64,000 nucleotides of DNA from Candidatus Kurthia intestinigallinarum (GTDB lineage Bacteria; Bacillota; Bacilli; Bacillales_A; Planococcaceae): the NCBI RefSeq assembly GCF_003991225.1, contig NZ_JTFC01000029.1, positions 61,990-125,989 on the forward strand, read 5' to 3'. The translations under genes were made by a program, and so were the position numbers. Within the stretch, counting starts at the first letter, position 1. Each line of letters opens with the position of its first letter. Positions 50,376-59,377 of this stretch are shown one piece after another. The notes under the pieces are model-generated. The model saw nothing but the letters and a program-made list of their open reading frames with translations, did no database searches and had not been told where the DNA came from.

Positions 50376-51247
50376 AAAAAGCGAAAATAAAGCACTGGCT
50401 TAGTATTGTTGTTATTTCTATGGCTAGTTGCCTTATACTCATTTTTATTTCTGATAGTTTATCGACTAGGCATACAACTCAATTGCATGACCGTTTATTT
50501 TTAGAACATCGTATATCTCAGCCAAATGTGACTATTGATTCGCAAGTGACGGCGAATAACACAGCTTTTGGTGGTAACATTATTACGAATCGCTCGAAAA
50601 ACGTAGATGGTTATTTAATTCCGTGGAGTACGCTTACAAGTTCCTATTCCTGGATGGGTTCCTCTGTAGATTTTAATGAGTTAACACCAGGTTCCCATTC
50701 AAGCGGAAAGACTGATTACGAATACGATAAACAAACGAAACAAAAGGTAGCTACGTTTTATAATCCAGCAATCAAAGACTATTATGGCGGGGTTCAAAAT
50801 CAGCTTGAAGCAGTTGGAGAATTGAAAAATCATGTAGCAGAAGTGGCGATTTCATTTAAAAAACCTTTGACGATGAAACAAGTAAAGGATCGCATTCCTG
50901 AAAATTTAAATATTGCATGGCTTTATATGCATTCGGAAATTGCTGACGAATCGAAAGGTCCAGCGGGGTTACCAGTATATGGCTATGCAGATACGGAGCT
51001 ATCAAAGGATTCTTTCGAGACATTTATTGATGATTTAAAAACATATGACAGCAATAATTCAATGGAAGCCATTCAACGTTACATTAACGAAAATGAGCAT
51101 AAACCATTTAATGAGGTGACCGTATTAGGTGTAATGGTTACGGGACAAACAAAAAACTTTCATGAATTAATAGGGAAAGACTTTATTCGAGGAGCATCTG
51201 TAGGCGTAACCGCTCCCGTCGTTCCTTATATTAAGCCGACGAAATAA
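50348..51247 (+). CDS. membrane anti-sigma factor (Sigma_reg_N/Sigma_reg_C)
   Basis: 299 residues. Short cytosolic N-terminus (SIQKALKKAKIKHW), one helix (about 18-37), then a large outside domain with NAAFYNP-like text (VATFYNPAIKDYYGG) and EVAISFKKPLTMKQVKDRIPENLNIAWLYMHSE, the Sigma_reg_C pattern of Bacillus anti-sigma proteins. It overlaps the sigma gene, so the two are made together. Outside domain presumably senses envelope stress. Confidence 0.82.
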   Translation: MGSSIQKALKKAKIKHWLSIVVISMASCLILIFISDSLSTRHTTQLHDRLFLEHRISQPNVTIDSQVTANNTAFGGNIITNRSKNVDGYLIPWSTLTSSYSWMGSSVDFNELTPGSHSSGKTDYEYDKQTKQKVATFYNPAIKDYYGGVQNQLEAVGELKNHVAEVAISFKKPLTMKQVKDRIPENLNIAWLYMHSEIADESKGPAGLPVYGYADTELSKDSFETFIDDLKTYDSNNSMEAIQRYINENEHKPFNEVTVLGVMVTGQTKNFHELIGKDFIRGASVGVTAPVVPYIKPTK

Positions 51248-51253
51248 TTAAAC

Positions 51254-51383
51254 GAGGCTAGGACATATGTGTAAAGACAACCTCTCATATGAACATAAGA
51301 AAAAACGGAATCACGCTGTGGCGCGGTTCCGTTTTTTTATTGCGAACGCTAAAAAGGAACATGACGTGTTTTGTTCCAGCCTC
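51254..51383. repeat. dispersed ~130-bp hairpin repeat, copy 5
   Basis: Ends GAGGCTAGGACA / TGTTCCAGCCTC, centre GAAAAAACGGAATCACG...GGTTCCGTTTTTTT (CCGG changed to ACGG with the matching change on the other arm). Between the convergent anti-sigma gene and the SDR pseudogene; it overlaps neither. Confidence 0.85.
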
Positions 51384-51392
51384 ATGTTTAAC

Positions 51393-52002
51393 TTATCTTC
51401 CAAAGGTATGACCGCCATTAATAAATACCGTTTGGCCGGTCATAAAGCGGGCATCCTCACTTGCTAAAAATACAATAGTCGGTGCTAAATCGGTTTCTAG
51501 ATCACCTAGACGACCGAGTGGCACTGGCTCCATCGTTTTTCGGTAGACTTTCCATCCATCTTTTGGCGGCTGGTGTCAGTGCACCTGGAGATACGACATT
51601 TACCGTAATACCGTACTCGCCAAATTCACGCGCCGCAACACGTGTCAATGAACGAATGGATTCCTTAGCAGAGCCATATGCACCGAATGTGGGCATTCCT
51701 TCAATTCCAGTATCTGAGCAGAGATTTATAATACGACCATAATTTGAATCAATTATATGAGGAACACATGCCTGCATAAAGAATAAGCTCGCAACAGGGC
51801 CTGTTTTCCAAGGAACTTCCATATCCTCTAACGTAATATCAAGAAGCTTTACAGATGGCTTGGCTGCCTGTGCGCCTGTTTCGCCATTAAACTCTGCAAT
51901 GGTCACCTTTGCGCCTTCTTTTGTGAGTGCAGTGGCAAACACCAATCCTAATCCTTACCCAGCACCTGTCACAATCGCTACCTTATCTGCTAATTTATCC
52001 AC
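51393..52002 (-). pseudogene. short-chain dehydrogenase (SDR) gene with several lesions
   Basis: GTG start at 52002 behind AGGAGG reads DKLADKVAIVTGAG, then TAA in the middle of the cofactor motif (TGAG-stop-GLG), then continues LVFATALTKEGAKVTIAEFNGETGAQAAK. About 45-50 residues are missing before PSVKLLDITLEDM, including the NNAG strand. The catalytic end (GSAKESIRSLTRVAAREFG...) lacks the usual YxxxK (AYGSAKE is partly kept), and a frameshift at about 51530 separates it from VFLASEDARFMTGQTVFINGGHTFGR. Three independent lesions. Confidence 0.88.
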
Positions 52003-52089
52003 TATAAAACCTCCTATTAATTCACATTTATTCCATATAAGTATACACGAAATGATAGAATATACTAAGGGATAGGGGGATAAGCTAGT

Positions 52090-52878
52090 ATGTATACATT
52101 TTACGGAAATACGTCTTCACAAGATATTATTGTTGCCATACCAGCGCTAGGGGAGCGCAAGGAGATGTTTAAGCCATTAGCTAATCAAATGAACAGCTAT
52201 AAATGGCTCGTATTTGATTCACCTGGGAGCCATCAGCAAAATTTAGAGGATTATTCTATTGCTACTTTTTGCGCGTATATTCAGGAGACACTTGAAGCCC
52301 TGCAAATTTCAAAAGCACATTTTATTGGGAACTCTTTAGGTGCATGGGTGATTCAGGCATTCACTAAACGCTATCCGCAGTATGTTCGCTCATTAGCGCT
52401 ATTAGACGGCGGGCATTATTTTTTAGGAGAACGCGGGGAAGTGCATGAGGATACGGTCATTTCTTCACCCATCGAGGATTTTAAAGCCATCGAAGCGGCC
52501 ATTCATGAACTTACCTATTCAATGCCTCAGCTTGAGCAGGATTGCTATGATCAATTTGAAGCTTATTTTCTACATAATTATCCGAAGCAAGGGGATAGCT
52601 ATAAGCATCACTGTAGTGAAATTGCCTATAATGCGCTATCGAAAGAGCTTATAACGGTTAATCATTGCTTAACCGAGCGATCAATTCCCGTATCTTTACT
52701 AATTGCAGAAGCATCTGCTGATGAACTGTCGTTACAAAAGATGCGGGCGTTTAGTGAGCGATTTGACAATGCACACTGTCATATTGTTAAAAATGGACAG
52801 CATTATTTACCACTAACCAATACAGGCGCTGTAGCGGAGATTTTAACTCTTGAATTATTACGAAATGGATGTGATTAA
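52090..52878 (+). CDS. alpha/beta hydrolase
   Basis: 262 residues. IVAIPALGERKEMFKPLANQM is the oxyanion segment, HFIGNSLGAWVIQAF the nucleophile elbow (GNSLG), and IVKNGQHYLPLTNT the catalytic His. Acid likely in LIAEASADE. Acts on an ester or C-C bond of unknown nature. SD AGGGGG with a long spacing of 10 nt. Confidence 0.85.
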   Translation: MYTFYGNTSSQDIIVAIPALGERKEMFKPLANQMNSYKWLVFDSPGSHQQNLEDYSIATFCAYIQETLEALQISKAHFIGNSLGAWVIQAFTKRYPQYVRSLALLDGGHYFLGERGEVHEDTVISSPIEDFKAIEAAIHELTYSMPQLEQDCYDQFEAYFLHNYPKQGDSYKHHCSEIAYNALSKELITVNHCLTERSIPVSLLIAEASADELSLQKMRAFSERFDNAHCHIVKNGQHYLPLTNTGAVAEILTLELLRNGCD

Positions 52879-52879
52879 T

Positions 52880-53071
52880 GTGAAAAAATTTGAAAAACTA
52901 TTTTTTATTATCGGTTTTTGCTTCATGCTTCTATACGGCGTATATATTGGCGGTTATTCATCTGCATTTGTCTTTAAATATGCGCTAGTCATTGGCATGG
53001 TTTTCTTTACATTAGAATTGATTATAATTTTATTCACTTACTGGCTAGATTATAAAAAATCAATTAAATAA
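52880..53071 (+). CDS. small membrane protein after the hydrolase
   Basis: 63 residues from GTG 52880, two hydrophobic helices (about 7-27 and 34-54). It starts 1 nt past the hydrolase stop (TAATGTG) and is therefore coupled. The start could also be ATG 52865 in the overlap. Function unknown. Confidence 0.5.
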   Translation: MKKFEKLFFIIGFCFMLLYGVYIGGYSSAFVFKYALVIGMVFFTLELIIILFTYWLDYKKSIK

Positions 53072-53074
53072 TAC

Positions 53075-53104
53075 AACCCCGCTTTTTCGTAAGCGGGGTT
53101 TTTG
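53075..53104 (+). terminator. terminator (bidirectional)
   Basis: AACCCCGCTT/AAGCGGGGTT with a TTTTCG loop, TTTTTG tail. Confidence 0.88.
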
Positions 53105-53662
53105 TTAGAAATTCTCTTCACAGAAGGCAAGGAAGGTGTCTGCCTCTCCACCAGGGTTTGCCTCCTTCGTTAGCTCGATCATAAACCAACTATATTCTAA
53201 ATCATGAACTATAATAGGAAGCTCTTTTTTAAATGTATTCGAAATAACTTGCTGCTCATGTAATTCCTTTGCAACCTCCGAAACCACCTGCGCAAGCTCA
53301 TAATAGCCATTTGGCCCTTTACCAATATATTCGCCCTCATCATCGTACATCGTATCTTCATCTTCAAAGCCGATATTTTCAATGCCATTGTCTTCGTACC
53401 ACTGAAGTAGCGTTGCCGTTGATGCTTCGTCACCAATAACTTCAATTTCATCCTGTCTTCAGAAAGCGTAATTCCAGCGCTCTTCACTAAGTACCGACGT
53501 ATCATCACAATCGGCTTCAGTATTATAGCTAATTGAAAAAGTGGGAATTGAATCATTGCTCATATTTTCATGAACGAAAAAAGATACCGCGTAAATCCCT
53601 TCTTCATCCCACTTACGAATAATCGGTTCTACCTTGTTAAATATGCATTCTTTTAAATCCAT
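53105..53662 (-). pseudogene. DUF4303 protein gene with one in-frame TGA
   Basis: Read through the stop, the 185-residue product is MDLKECIFNKVEPIIRKWDEEGIYAVSFF...SVLSEERWNYAF-stop-RQDEIEVIGDEASTATLLQWYEDNGIENIGFEDEDTMYDDEGEYIGKGPNGYYELAQVVSEVAKELHE..., a DUF4303 protein seen in toxin-immunity and stress contexts. The stop at 53459-53461 is TGA where a Trp (TGG) is expected. No other lesion was seen, so this is either very recent decay or a base error. Confidence 0.8.
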
Positions 53663-54104
53663 TGTTTTTACCCCCTAATATACTTCACCTAGATACTTAT
53701 AGCATGCCATATATATTCTTTTTTACACATGATTTCATTGTTATCTTATTCTAAATTCAAAACTTTAGTAAACCTTATATTTTTTAATATAGTTAACTTA
53801 GTTAACTTGGGATAACCTTTAAATTAAATTAAAATGAAAGAGCTGATTTTAACACATTTATGCTTATGCCGATAAGAACTAGTTACGCGAACTAGCAAAA
53901 TAACCCATTTAAAACTAGCTGGTTGTTAAAAATCCACGCAAAAGAGGAAGAAAGCCGAAAACGCTGGAATAGCTAATGTTTGCAGCTTGGATTCTTTTAG
54001 TTTATTTAAATTTTACAGAAAGGCTTAAGCGTGATATTTACCATACTAATAAAATGTATTATTTGGTATAATTTAGTAAATATTATGAAGTCGGTGGATA
54101 AAAT
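53663..54104. other. AT-rich intergenic stretch
   Basis: No gene seen. It holds a 9-bp tandem repeat AGTTAACTT (53791-53799 and 53800-53808), itself near-palindromic, and a CTAGTT...AACTAG dyad at about 53878-53899. A -10-like TATAAT (54068-54073) lies upstream of the lipoprotein gene. Confidence 0.4.
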
Positions 54105-54554
54105 ATGCGTAAAATTAAATCTTTATTTATCCTAGCAGCCCTATCTCTTGCTGCTTGTAGCAATAACTCGATAAATATCGATACCCATTCTGAGATAGTC
54201 GAGTTAAGCGAGAAAGAATTAAATTCGATTGCTGGAGAGAAAGATCAAAATATTACGCCAGAGAATTTCAAAAAATTAATCCTGTATTCAAAAATAAGTA
54301 ATTATGACAATTTGAAAAATGCACACGTAGAAACGGATGTTCATCTAAAGAAAATTTTAGGTGATGTATATTGGGCAGGATCATCATCAGAAGCCGCCGC
54401 AAATGATAGTGATTATATTTATGAGGAAAAAGTGATTATAAATTTGAAAAATACATCGGAACAAGAAATTAAGAAAGCATTGAAAAATGCATACATTACC
54501 GTTGTTTGGGACGAAGGTCAGCACACCGATAGATTCGACAATAATTTTCAATAA
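54105..54554 (+). CDS. small lipoprotein of unknown function
   Basis: 149 residues. Signal FILAALSLAACSNNS with lipobox Cys about 19. The rest is soluble and charged. SD is weak (GGTGG, 9 nt). No family recognised. Terminator at 54576-54609. Confidence 0.65.
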   Translation: MRKIKSLFILAALSLAACSNNSINIDTHSEIVELSEKELNSIAGEKDQNITPENFKKLILYSKISNYDNLKNAHVETDVHLKKILGDVYWAGSSSEAAANDSDYIYEEKVIINLKNTSEQEIKKALKNAYITVVWDEGQHTDRFDNNFQ

Positions 54555-54575
54555 CTTTACGGCTCCCTTAATAAA

Positions 54576-54612
54576 AAAAGACTGGAATCATAATGATTTC
54601 CAGTCTTTTATT
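54576..54612. terminator. bidirectional terminator
   Basis: AAAAGACTGGAA/TTCCAGTCTTTT with a short loop between convergent genes. Confidence 0.8.
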
Positions 54613-54643
54613 TAACTTTTTAAACAAAAATAGTAATCTGTAA

Positions 54644-55120
54644 CTACTCTGTTACATCATCCATACCAAGGTATTCCATTTCAAATGATACAAGTTTACC
54701 TTTTGAATAATAGCTTAACTCCTTATATGCAGGGAATGCTGAAATTTCATTTAAAGACCCAGTGAATTTTTTGTTTTTATAATACATTAAGCCTTTTTTG
54801 ATTTTTAAATCTTTATGTACCCCAAGTTTTTTACTCGATAAATTCGACAGTTTTAGTTCCATTGTTTTAAATACACCCTTTTGCACTTCAAAAGCATCTA
54901 CCCAAAAAAGTGATTCGGTTGTATAAGAATTACCTGTTTTCTTTTTATTACTCGCCATCAATTTTTTTACTTTCGCAGAATCTTTTGTAATGGTTACACC
55001 AGCTTTATACTTAGCTGCCGCACTCACTTGTGTTACTTGTTCTGCAGGCAATGCAGGAGATAATACAGTACCAGCTACTAATGTTGCTCCTAAAATAGTT
55101 CCTAAAATAACTTTTTTCAA
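54644..55120 (-). CDS. small secreted protein of unknown function
   Basis: 158 residues. Signal peptide KKVILGTILGATLVAGTVLSPALPAEQVTQVSAA (cleavage about 35). Lys-rich mature part (KVKKLMASNKKKTGN...). TTG 55120 lies 9 nt after AGAGAGG; an ATG at 55129 has no spacing. No family recognised. Confidence 0.65.
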   Translation of the reverse strand: MKKVILGTILGATLVAGTVLSPALPAEQVTQVSAAAKYKAGVTITKDSAKVKKLMASNKKKTGNSYTTESLFWVDAFEVQKGVFKTMELKLSNLSSKKLGVHKDLKIKKGLMYYKNKKFTGSLNEISAFPAYKELSYYSKGKLVSFEMEYLGMDDVTE

Positions 55121-55274
55121 TATAATCATCCTCTCTTTGTGTTACTATATGATTATACATTTAAAATTTAAATAGGTAAATATATTTATCTAACTCACAA
55201 TAAATATATTAATGTGAGCGCATAAAATGAAATCTCATTCACTTCTCTTTTTATAATACATAATTGGAGGCCCT

Positions 55275-55826
55275 TCAAATCCTCTTCAATTCCTTCTCCT
55301 CTTTCAAATACGCTGCCCACACTTCTAAAAAGGCTGCATCAACATCCATTGTACTTACTGCATGTTCAAATTCATAGGTTGCGTCAGAAAATCCACCTTT
55401 GAAATTCCAAATCAGACGATACAATGTCGCGTTACTCACTGAAATCGACTCGCAGTTTTGCTGGTACAGCCATAGCATAATGATATAAAGAAATTTCCGC
55501 TTACACTTCTGTAGAAATTCGGCATCTTCTAAGCATTGCTTCACAATGACACCCTGCTTTATCAGGTTTTGTAGCGCTTTTTCAATTTCATCTTCTTCAT
55601 CTTTCAAAAGAAAAGAAGCTTCTAACACACTTTCAGGAACATCCTGCTGTGTAGATGCTTCCATTTCTGCCTTTTCAACCACATGCTGTAATGTTAAAAA
55701 GCCCGTTTCCACGCCAAAATATAACTCATTCCAATTCAGCGTCGTTTCATTGATGAAAAATGAAAAAGGTACAATTGCCGCTTCTGTATGATTAGAAGGA
55801 ATCTCTAAAATTAGCTCCTTGTCCAC
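55275..55826 (-). CDS. DUF2247-like protein of unknown function
   Basis: 183 residues, soluble and acidic. IVPFSFFINETTLNWNELYFGVETGFLTLQHVVEKAE matches the opening of DUF2247 proteins (often in immunity or toxin-linked islands). GTG start after GGAGATACAT. Beside several other small unknown genes and a DUF4303 pseudogene, which suits an immunity-type island, but no toxin gene is seen. Confidence 0.5.
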   Translation of the reverse strand: MDKELILEIPSNHTEAAIVPFSFFINETTLNWNELYFGVETGFLTLQHVVEKAEMEASTQQDVPESVLEASFLLKDEEDEIEKALQNLIKQGVIVKQCLEDAEFLQKCKRKFLYIIMLWLYQQNCESISVSNATLYRLIWNFKGGFSDATYEFEHAVSTMDVDAAFLEVWAAYLKEEKELKRI

Positions 55827-55908
55827 ATGTATCTCCTGCTTTCATTCATTACTTTGCATCAAGATAATCTCGAGTTGCTGAGTAAAATCCCATTTGCAGC
55901 AGCCAACA

Positions 55909-56523
55909 CTAATCATAATCATACTGTGTAAATTGGATAAAAGAGGGCAGTATCTTTTTGAAATGATTACTATTCTCAAATTGTTGCTCGTTTGACAAAA
56001 GAAACATTTCATTTGCATCATTTCCTATGAAAAGAACAGTTGAATTTTCTTTTATTTCAATATCTAGATAAATAGACTCTTCCTTAACAAATCCAACTAA
56101 ATCTAATTTTTTATGGAACTGTAGGTTTGAATTGTTTGTTGAAAAAAACACTTGGTTACCTAAACAAATTTGTTCAATAAACTCATCCATTAATTTTTCG
56201 AAATCTCTCCGCTCTTGAATCCTCACTTTAAAATAGATTTTATTTTTAGTGCTCATTTTTTTAGAGAATACAGTGTTGGTCTTTGTAAGTAGATTTGAAA
56301 ATTCTTTTTCATCGGATCTATTTAACTCCATATACATGTAAACTGGGGTATTTATTAAACTGAATAATAATTGAATAAAATGCTCGTTTTTCATACTTGG
56401 TATTTGTAACATTGAAAGAATAATCATCGATAAATTTTCATCTTTATTCAAAGAAATCGGAAAATCATCCATAATATAACTCTTTCTTTTAAAATAACCA
56501 ATCTCTATATTTATTTTAATCAC
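55909..56523 (-). CDS. unknown protein, immunity-island type
   Basis: 204 residues, no membrane segment. AT-rich codons compared with the flanking housekeeping genes. GTG 56523 touches AGAAAGG; ATG 56472 (MDDFPISLNKDENL...) with AAAGAG 7 nt upstream is an alternative start. No family recognised. Confidence 0.55.
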   Translation of the reverse strand: MIKINIEIGYFKRKSYIMDDFPISLNKDENLSMIILSMLQIPSMKNEHFIQLLFSLINTPVYMYMELNRSDEKEFSNLLTKTNTVFSKKMSTKNKIYFKVRIQERRDFEKLMDEFIEQICLGNQVFFSTNNSNLQFHKKLDLVGFVKEESIYLDIEIKENSTVLFIGNDANEMFLLSNEQQFENSNHFKKILPSFIQFTQYDYD

Positions 56524-56559
56524 CCTTTCTAAGTACCATCATATTTTTGATTTTTCAAT

Positions 56560-56993
56560 TCATTCCCATGTACAAATGATAAGCTCCTTTATTTCCAACC
56601 TAAGGTAAAATAATTCATTTTGACCTATTTGTTCAATTGACATTTGTTCAGCGTTAGAAGTAGGCAGATTAAATTCGACAGTTTTTATACTTTTTATTAG
56701 AAAGAACGTCCAACTATTATATTCATTTTCATACATCGGGTTCCATATATGCTCATTATAAACAATTGAAGGAATGCATAGTAGCTTAAAAAAGGTATTT
56801 TCTGCGATAACATTAGATGCCAATAGCGGCTTATAAACTAGCAGCGTTGGTATTTGAATGATTAAATGACAGTTTTTTGTAATAACTCTTTTATTATTTC
56901 CTGACTATTTTCTATGTCAGACACAGTAATCTCATTCGGTCTATTTCCTACTAAAAAGAGCCAATAAAGTTCATTTTCAAAAATATCTTCCAA
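56560..56993 (-). pseudogene. unknown gene with a frameshift at an A6 run
   Basis: TTG 56993 behind GGAAGGGAG opens MEDIFENELYWLFLVGNRPNEITVSDIENSQEIIKELLQ, then a run of six A; in frame it ends after KTVI. One more A would give CHLIIQIPTLLVYKPLLASNVIAENTFFKLLCIPSIVYNEHIWNPMYENEYNSWTFF... to the stop at 56560, a continuous ~145-residue protein. Either a one-base deletion or programmed slippage. No family recognised. Confidence 0.6.
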
Positions 56994-57081
56994 TAAGGCA
57001 CTCCCTTCCATTTGGATTTTTTTCTAATACTATCATTCATTCAAAAAGGAGATTACCCTTTTTGGCAATCTCCTACATCAT

Positions 57082-59253
57082 TTATTTACTACCAATAATT
57101 CTTTCTTCTCCGTCACTTACATTAAAAATATCAATATGTGAAAAGGGGACATGTTGTCGAATATCAGCCATTCCATTTGCGCCACCGACTGAACGCAGGG
57201 CTAAATTTTCACGTTCAATCAGTAAGCTTCCTTTATCTGCAAGAAGATTTCGTTTACCAATAGACGTATCTCGCAATACCTGATGACTATATGGCGCGAC
57301 ACTGATGCGCCATTTTTCTCCTTCCATGCTTAATGCACCCTGCAAACCAAAGGACTTCTCCTGCTGTGGTGTTAATGGAATATGTGGTCTACTAGCTAAA
57401 TGTTTAAATTCATTATACGCCTTCCCCAAATTGCAAATGCTTCCTGTATCTACTGTAAATGTTGAAAGGAAAAAGTAACTCGGGGCATAGCCAGCTGTTA
57501 ATAGTGTCTCTGCATACAGTTGGATTAATGGAATGATTTCAGCCTGTACATAATTGGCTGCATACTGGTTAGATGACGCAAGCTCCTCCGCTGCATGCAT
57601 TAATAAATGCACTGTATTCGCTACATCCGTCCAGGTAGCCGCTTCAAATGTACCTCGTCTATCTAAAATTCCCTTTTGGCGTTTATAGCTGAGTAATGTA
57701 TTTAAAAAATAGCGCTCCGAATCAATATAGCCAGCGGATGGTCGTTTTGCTGTTGGTGGATAAAATTGTTTGGCAAACATACCATTATTCTGCATCATTG
57801 GGTCTACCCCGTAGTAAACACCATCTTCATTTTCAAACAAGTATACTTGCACAAAGCGGCTCATCGCATGCGCCTCTGTCAGCAGCATTTCTACAGTCAT
57901 CGACAGCTCATCTGTCGCAACATCTCGTAGCTTATCCGACTGAATCATTAAATAAGATTGCCCTTTCCCATCTACATGCATTTGATTTGCCTCATCAACG
58001 TGTATATAACTTTTTGTAAAAGGTGCTGCCCGCTCAGTCGACATCAGTGCATACGGCCCGACTGCCATCACATGATGGTCATTTGCATCAAATAATTCAC
58101 GGAATACTAATCGATCTTCTAGTAATGGCTTGAAGCGGAACTCCACGCATCCTGTACGTTGACCAGGCTTTAAATGGTCAATTAACGGTTTATACGTCGC
58201 TAATACATTGGCTACATCCTCCTTGAATGAATCACGAGTGGCCTTATTTTTCCAGCCATACGTATACGGTGTAATCGATAATCTTACGCCTGCGACATGA
58301 TTCAAATGATGCTCATTGATCTGGTCATGCATGTTCTGAAGCTGTGTATTATGACGACTGTAGCCGACTGTAGAAAGGCGAACTTTCACCCCTAAATCCT
58401 CTGCGGCATACTGAATATACTGCTTTAAAAATGGATACGTGCTAATGTCATTATCTAAGTAAGGGAAAATAACACCTGGTCGATGTGAAAGACGTCCATA
58501 GCCAAGTAGTCCATGCTTTGGAATTTCAAAATATGGATGGAAACGTTGATTAAGTGTTAGTGGCCCTGTTGGATCTAGATAATAGTCTCCTTCCTGTGTA
58601 CGGAACTGCTGTGCCTTTTCCATTGCGACGGTTTTAAGTGCTGAAAAAATATTTTGTAAGCCATTTAGATTAAGCGACCAAATACGTGTTCCTGCACTTT
58701 GACTGCAAAAGCTACAGCGATTAAAGCATCCTACCTCAGGCTGAAGATGACGGAGCTTACTAAATGCATCCGCTGGTAGGCCACGAAGCTCTTCTATTAC
58801 CTTATGACGTTCAATATAATCTACTGCCGCTACATTCGAAGGCTCTTTTTCACTTTCTAAAATCAAAATATTCTGAAATTCATTTCGAATCATTGTCCAA
58901 TAAAAACCTAGTTTATTCCATATTGGGTCTGCTGCATCTTGAATGGCTCGTCCGTTTGTATCGAGTAGTAACGCTAAAATTTCTGGGTACGTATAAAGTT
59001 TCGCTATTAATGCTGCCCTTGTTACCGTATTTTCATTTGTCAGCTCAAGATTTTCACTTGCTTTTTCCGCTTCTTCTGGTGTTACCATTAAACGGATTTC
59101 CTCAAATCTAGCAGTTCCAGCAAATTTTTGCGCCTCAATATAATGCGTTACCGTTGGCCATTCATAACCACCTAATGTAAACGGATGATTTGAGTTGTTA
59201 CTAAGCGCGTTATATTCATCAGATAAATGATTATTAAGAATTATATTTTTCAC
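57082..59253 (-). CDS. NADAR domain-radical SAM fusion protein
   Basis: 723 residues. Residues 1-130 form a NADAR domain (YEWPTVTHYIEAQKFAG, FEEIRLMVTPEEAEK, EILALLLDTNGRAIQDA, LGFYWTMIRNEF), the YbiA-type fold that cleaves N-glycosidic bonds or reverses guanine ADP-ribosylation. A linker leads to a radical-SAM domain with the 4Fe-4S cysteines C176, C180, C183 (CFNRCSFC) and a long body to about 700 with GYGRLSHRPGVIFPYLDND, GCVEFRFKP and a C-terminal beta-rich part. GTG 59253 follows AGAGGTG with 6 nt. Divergent from a WYL regulator; single gene. Substrate unknown. Confidence 0.85.
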   Translation of the reverse strand: MKNIILNNHLSDEYNALSNNSNHPFTLGGYEWPTVTHYIEAQKFAGTARFEEIRLMVTPEEAEKASENLELTNENTVTRAALIAKLYTYPEILALLLDTNGRAIQDAADPIWNKLGFYWTMIRNEFQNILILESEKEPSNVAAVDYIERHKVIEELRGLPADAFSKLRHLQPEVGCFNRCSFCSQSAGTRIWSLNLNGLQNIFSALKTVAMEKAQQFRTQEGDYYLDPTGPLTLNQRFHPYFEIPKHGLLGYGRLSHRPGVIFPYLDNDISTYPFLKQYIQYAAEDLGVKVRLSTVGYSRHNTQLQNMHDQINEHHLNHVAGVRLSITPYTYGWKNKATRDSFKEDVANVLATYKPLIDHLKPGQRTGCVEFRFKPLLEDRLVFRELFDANDHHVMAVGPYALMSTERAAPFTKSYIHVDEANQMHVDGKGQSYLMIQSDKLRDVATDELSMTVEMLLTEAHAMSRFVQVYLFENEDGVYYGVDPMMQNNGMFAKQFYPPTAKRPSAGYIDSERYFLNTLLSYKRQKGILDRRGTFEAATWTDVANTVHLLMHAAEELASSNQYAANYVQAEIIPLIQLYAETLLTAGYAPSYFFLSTFTVDTGSICNLGKAYNEFKHLASRPHIPLTPQQEKSFGLQGALSMEGEKWRISVAPYSHQVLRDTSIGKRNLLADKGSLLIERENLALRSVGGANGMADIRQHVPFSHIDIFNVSDGEERIIGSK

Positions 59254-59272
59254 ATTAAACACCTCTTTTGTA

Positions 59273-59318
59273 TTGTTTAACTTTACAAATTCATAATATA
59301 ATAGACACATGGACATGT
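59273..59318. promoter_or_regulatory. divergent promoter region with palindromic operator
   Basis: A perfect ACATG-GA-CATGT palindrome (59307-59318) lies just downstream of the plus-strand -10 TATAAT (59297-59302, -35 TTGTTT, 18 nt) and between the -35-like TGGTCA and -10 TATTAT of the minus-strand promoter. A site here could repress both the radical-SAM gene and the WYL gene. Inference from position. Confidence 0.55.
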
Positions 59319-59377
59319 TATGACCATCTAAAATATTTTTCAATTATTTTAGCTAAACATATAAAGGAGTATTTTAA

